Shown piece by piece: positions 63,069-64,000 of a stretch of 64,000 bases of DNA. Positions within the stretch are counted from its first letter, which is position 1. Every line of letters starts with the position of its first letter. The DNA comes from Novosphingobium acidiphilum DSM 19966 (lineage in GTDB: Bacteria > Pseudomonadota > Alphaproteobacteria > Sphingomonadales > Sphingomonadaceae): assembly GCF_000429005.1 (NCBI RefSeq), contig NZ_AUBA01000011.1, forward strand, positions 1 to 64,000, read 5' to 3'. Both the position numbers and the translations under genes were made by a program. The notes under the pieces are model-generated. The model did no database searches. It worked only from the letters and a program-made list of their open reading frames with translations, and was not told where the DNA came from.

Positions 63069-63341
63069 TTAGTTGACGGCGTCCTTCAGGCCCTTGCCGG
63101 CCTTGAACTTGGGCTGTGACGATGCCTTGATCGACATCGGTTCGCCGGTCCGCGGGTTGCGCCCGGTCGAAGCCTTGCGCTTGGCAACCGAGAAAGTGCC
63201 GAAACCGACCAGACGCACTTCGTCGCCCTTCGCCAGTGCACCGGTGACAGCTTCGAACACGGCTTCGACAGCCTTGGTCGCATCACCTTTGGTCAGGCCG
63301 CTGGAATCGGCAACAGCGCTGATCAGATCGTTCTTGTTCAT
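63069..63341 (-). CDS. hupB: DNA-binding protein HU
   Basis: 90 residues, the exact family length. LVGFGTFSVAKRKASTGRNP holds the beta-arm, with GRNPRTGE and the Pro tip nearby. MNKNDLISAVADSSGLTKGDA is the N-terminus. Dimeric nucleoid protein. Located immediately after lon, as in enterics. Confidence 0.97.
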   Translation of the reverse strand: MNKNDLISAVADSSGLTKGDATKAVEAVFEAVTGALAKGDEVRLVGFGTFSVAKRKASTGRNPRTGEPMSIKASSQPKFKAGKGLKDAVN

Positions 63342-63570
63342 ACCGGGAACCCCCTACGTTGTTTTTGTGCAGGTTATATTTGGCGTCGGAATCAATGTGA
63401 CGGGTTGGGGGACATGAACGGGAAAGCTGCCGCCTGTCAAAGGCAAATGCGCACATTCGCGCGGATTTACCCCCGAAATCCGGGCAACTGCTTATTGGCA
63501 AAGCTTTGCCCGACCGCCGCAGTATCGCCGGGTAACGACCGGGTGCCGAAATGCTGCGCAACAAAGACAT

Positions 63571-63600
63571 GCCCCCTGCCCGCTTTCGCGGGCAGGGGGC
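63571..63600. terminator. hairpin between lon and hupB
   Basis: Perfect 13-bp stem GCCCCCTGCCCGC/GCGGGCAGGGGGC with a TTTC loop, 31 nt after the lon stop on the minus strand. No strong T tract, so termination may be partial. Confidence 0.65.
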
Positions 63601-63630
63601 TGTCGTTTCAGACCGTTGAAATGCCGCGGC

Positions 63631-64000
63631 TCAGTGGGCCGTGGGTGGAACGATCGCTGCGGGCAACGCCGCCACGGGCTGGCTGGCCAGATCGTCGGCT
63701 TCGGTCCATTCGATCGGTTCGGTCGGCGATACCAGCGCACGCGCCAGCACCTCGTCCACATGGCTGACCGGCAGAATTTCCAGCCCGTCGAGGATGTTGG
63801 CCGGGATCTCGGCCAGATCCTTGCGGTTTTCTTCAGGGATCAGCACGGTCGTGATCCCGCCGCGCAGTGCCGCCAGCAGCTTTTCCTTCAGCCCGCCGAT
63901 CGCCAGCACACGGCCCCGCAGCGTAACTTCGCCGGTCATCGCCACATCGGCACGCACCGGGATGCCGGTCAGCGTTGACACCATCGCGGTGACCATGCCG
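63631..64000 (-). CDS. lon: ATP-dependent protease Lon, C-terminal end
   Basis: The last 122 codons of Lon, running off the window end. The visible part is the protease domain after the catalytic serine. MTGEVTLRGRVLAIGGLKEKLLAA includes the catalytic Lys in GGLKEKL when read in parts (MTGEVTLRG, then VLAIGGLKEKLLAA). IPEENRKDLAEIPANI follows. The tail after 90 is Ala/Pro-rich. The active Ser and the ATPase domain lie outside. Followed by hupB. Confidence 0.95.
   Translation of the reverse strand, partial: GMVTAMVSTLTGIPVRADVAMTGEVTLRGRVLAIGGLKEKLLAALRGGITTVLIPEENRKDLAEIPANILDGLEILPVSHVDEVLARALVSPTEPIEWTEADDLASQPVAALPAAIVPPTAH

Overview
The window is high-GC chromosomal DNA from an alphaproteobacterium, most probably a member of the Sphingomonadales (Sphingomonas/Novosphingobium-like). 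I infer this from the protein families, from the gene orders (rpmE-fabZ-ompH-bamA-rseP-dxr-cdsA-uppS-frr-pyrH-tsf-rpsB and ffh-rpsP-rimM), from the cysteine-free ribosomal protein L31, from the DUF1272 and PuuD-like membrane proteins, and from a GAAC-N7-GAAC (GTTC-N7-GTTC) LexA box. No database search was possible, so the genus is inference.

Layout. 1-7.2 kb is an accessory surface-polysaccharide region. It holds the end of an IS3-family element, a truncated gene, a two-part GT61 glycosyltransferase, nested IS66 remnants, a broken Fic-family gene, a UDP-glucuronate 4-epimerase, a frameshifted O-acetyltransferase of the CysE type and a UDP-glucose 6-dehydrogenase. 7.4-14.1 kb is a tightly coupled respiratory operon, cyoABCD-surf1-regB-regA, with a perfect FNR/FixK box and a second palindrome upstream. 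14.1-24.3 kb carries housekeeping genes: LOG protein, DUF1272, glmM, dicarboxylate symporter, sodB, PuuD-like protein, AI-2E transporter, asd and a DPP-IV peptidase. 24.4-30.8 kb is the ffh-rpsP-rimM-trmD-rplS ribosome/SRP block, split between rimM and trmD by a serine hydrolase, a vapBC toxin-antitoxin pair and a small AT-rich membrane gene. These insert genes run into trmD and rplS by 1-4 nt overlaps. 31-37.1 kb holds a GGDEF-EAL protein, then dapF-mtaB-ftsY-yciB and an unknown membrane-anchored protein. 37.2-44.2 kb holds kup and the cytochrome c maturation operon ccmCDEFGHI. 44.3-56.5 kb is tRNA-His, rpmE and the long envelope/translation cluster from fabZ to rpsB. 57-64 kb has a small membrane protein behind a LexA box and DnaA boxes, then pssA-psd, an EamA transporter, a glycoside-hydrolase-like protein, tRNA-Tyr, rlmB, hupB and the 3' end of lon.

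How the parts work together. Ugd and the epimerase would supply UDP-glucuronate and UDP-galacturonate for an acidic polysaccharide, with GT61 and (formerly) an O-acetyltransferase acting on it. The cyo-reg operon couples a quinol oxidase to the redox two-component system expected to sense its substrate pool. The ccm operon matures c-type cytochromes; CcmA and CcmB are not in the window. The fabZ-rpsB cluster links lipid synthesis, outer-membrane protein assembly, isoprenoid and lipid-carrier synthesis and translation.

The observations I would follow up first are: (1) a probable SOS-controlled small membrane protein at 57 kb, a candidate division inhibitor; (2) trmD-rplS placed under what looks like an autoregulated vapBC promoter; (3) the cyo-regBA operon with its two operators. 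No CRISPR array, prophage, rRNA operon or recognised replication origin was seen.
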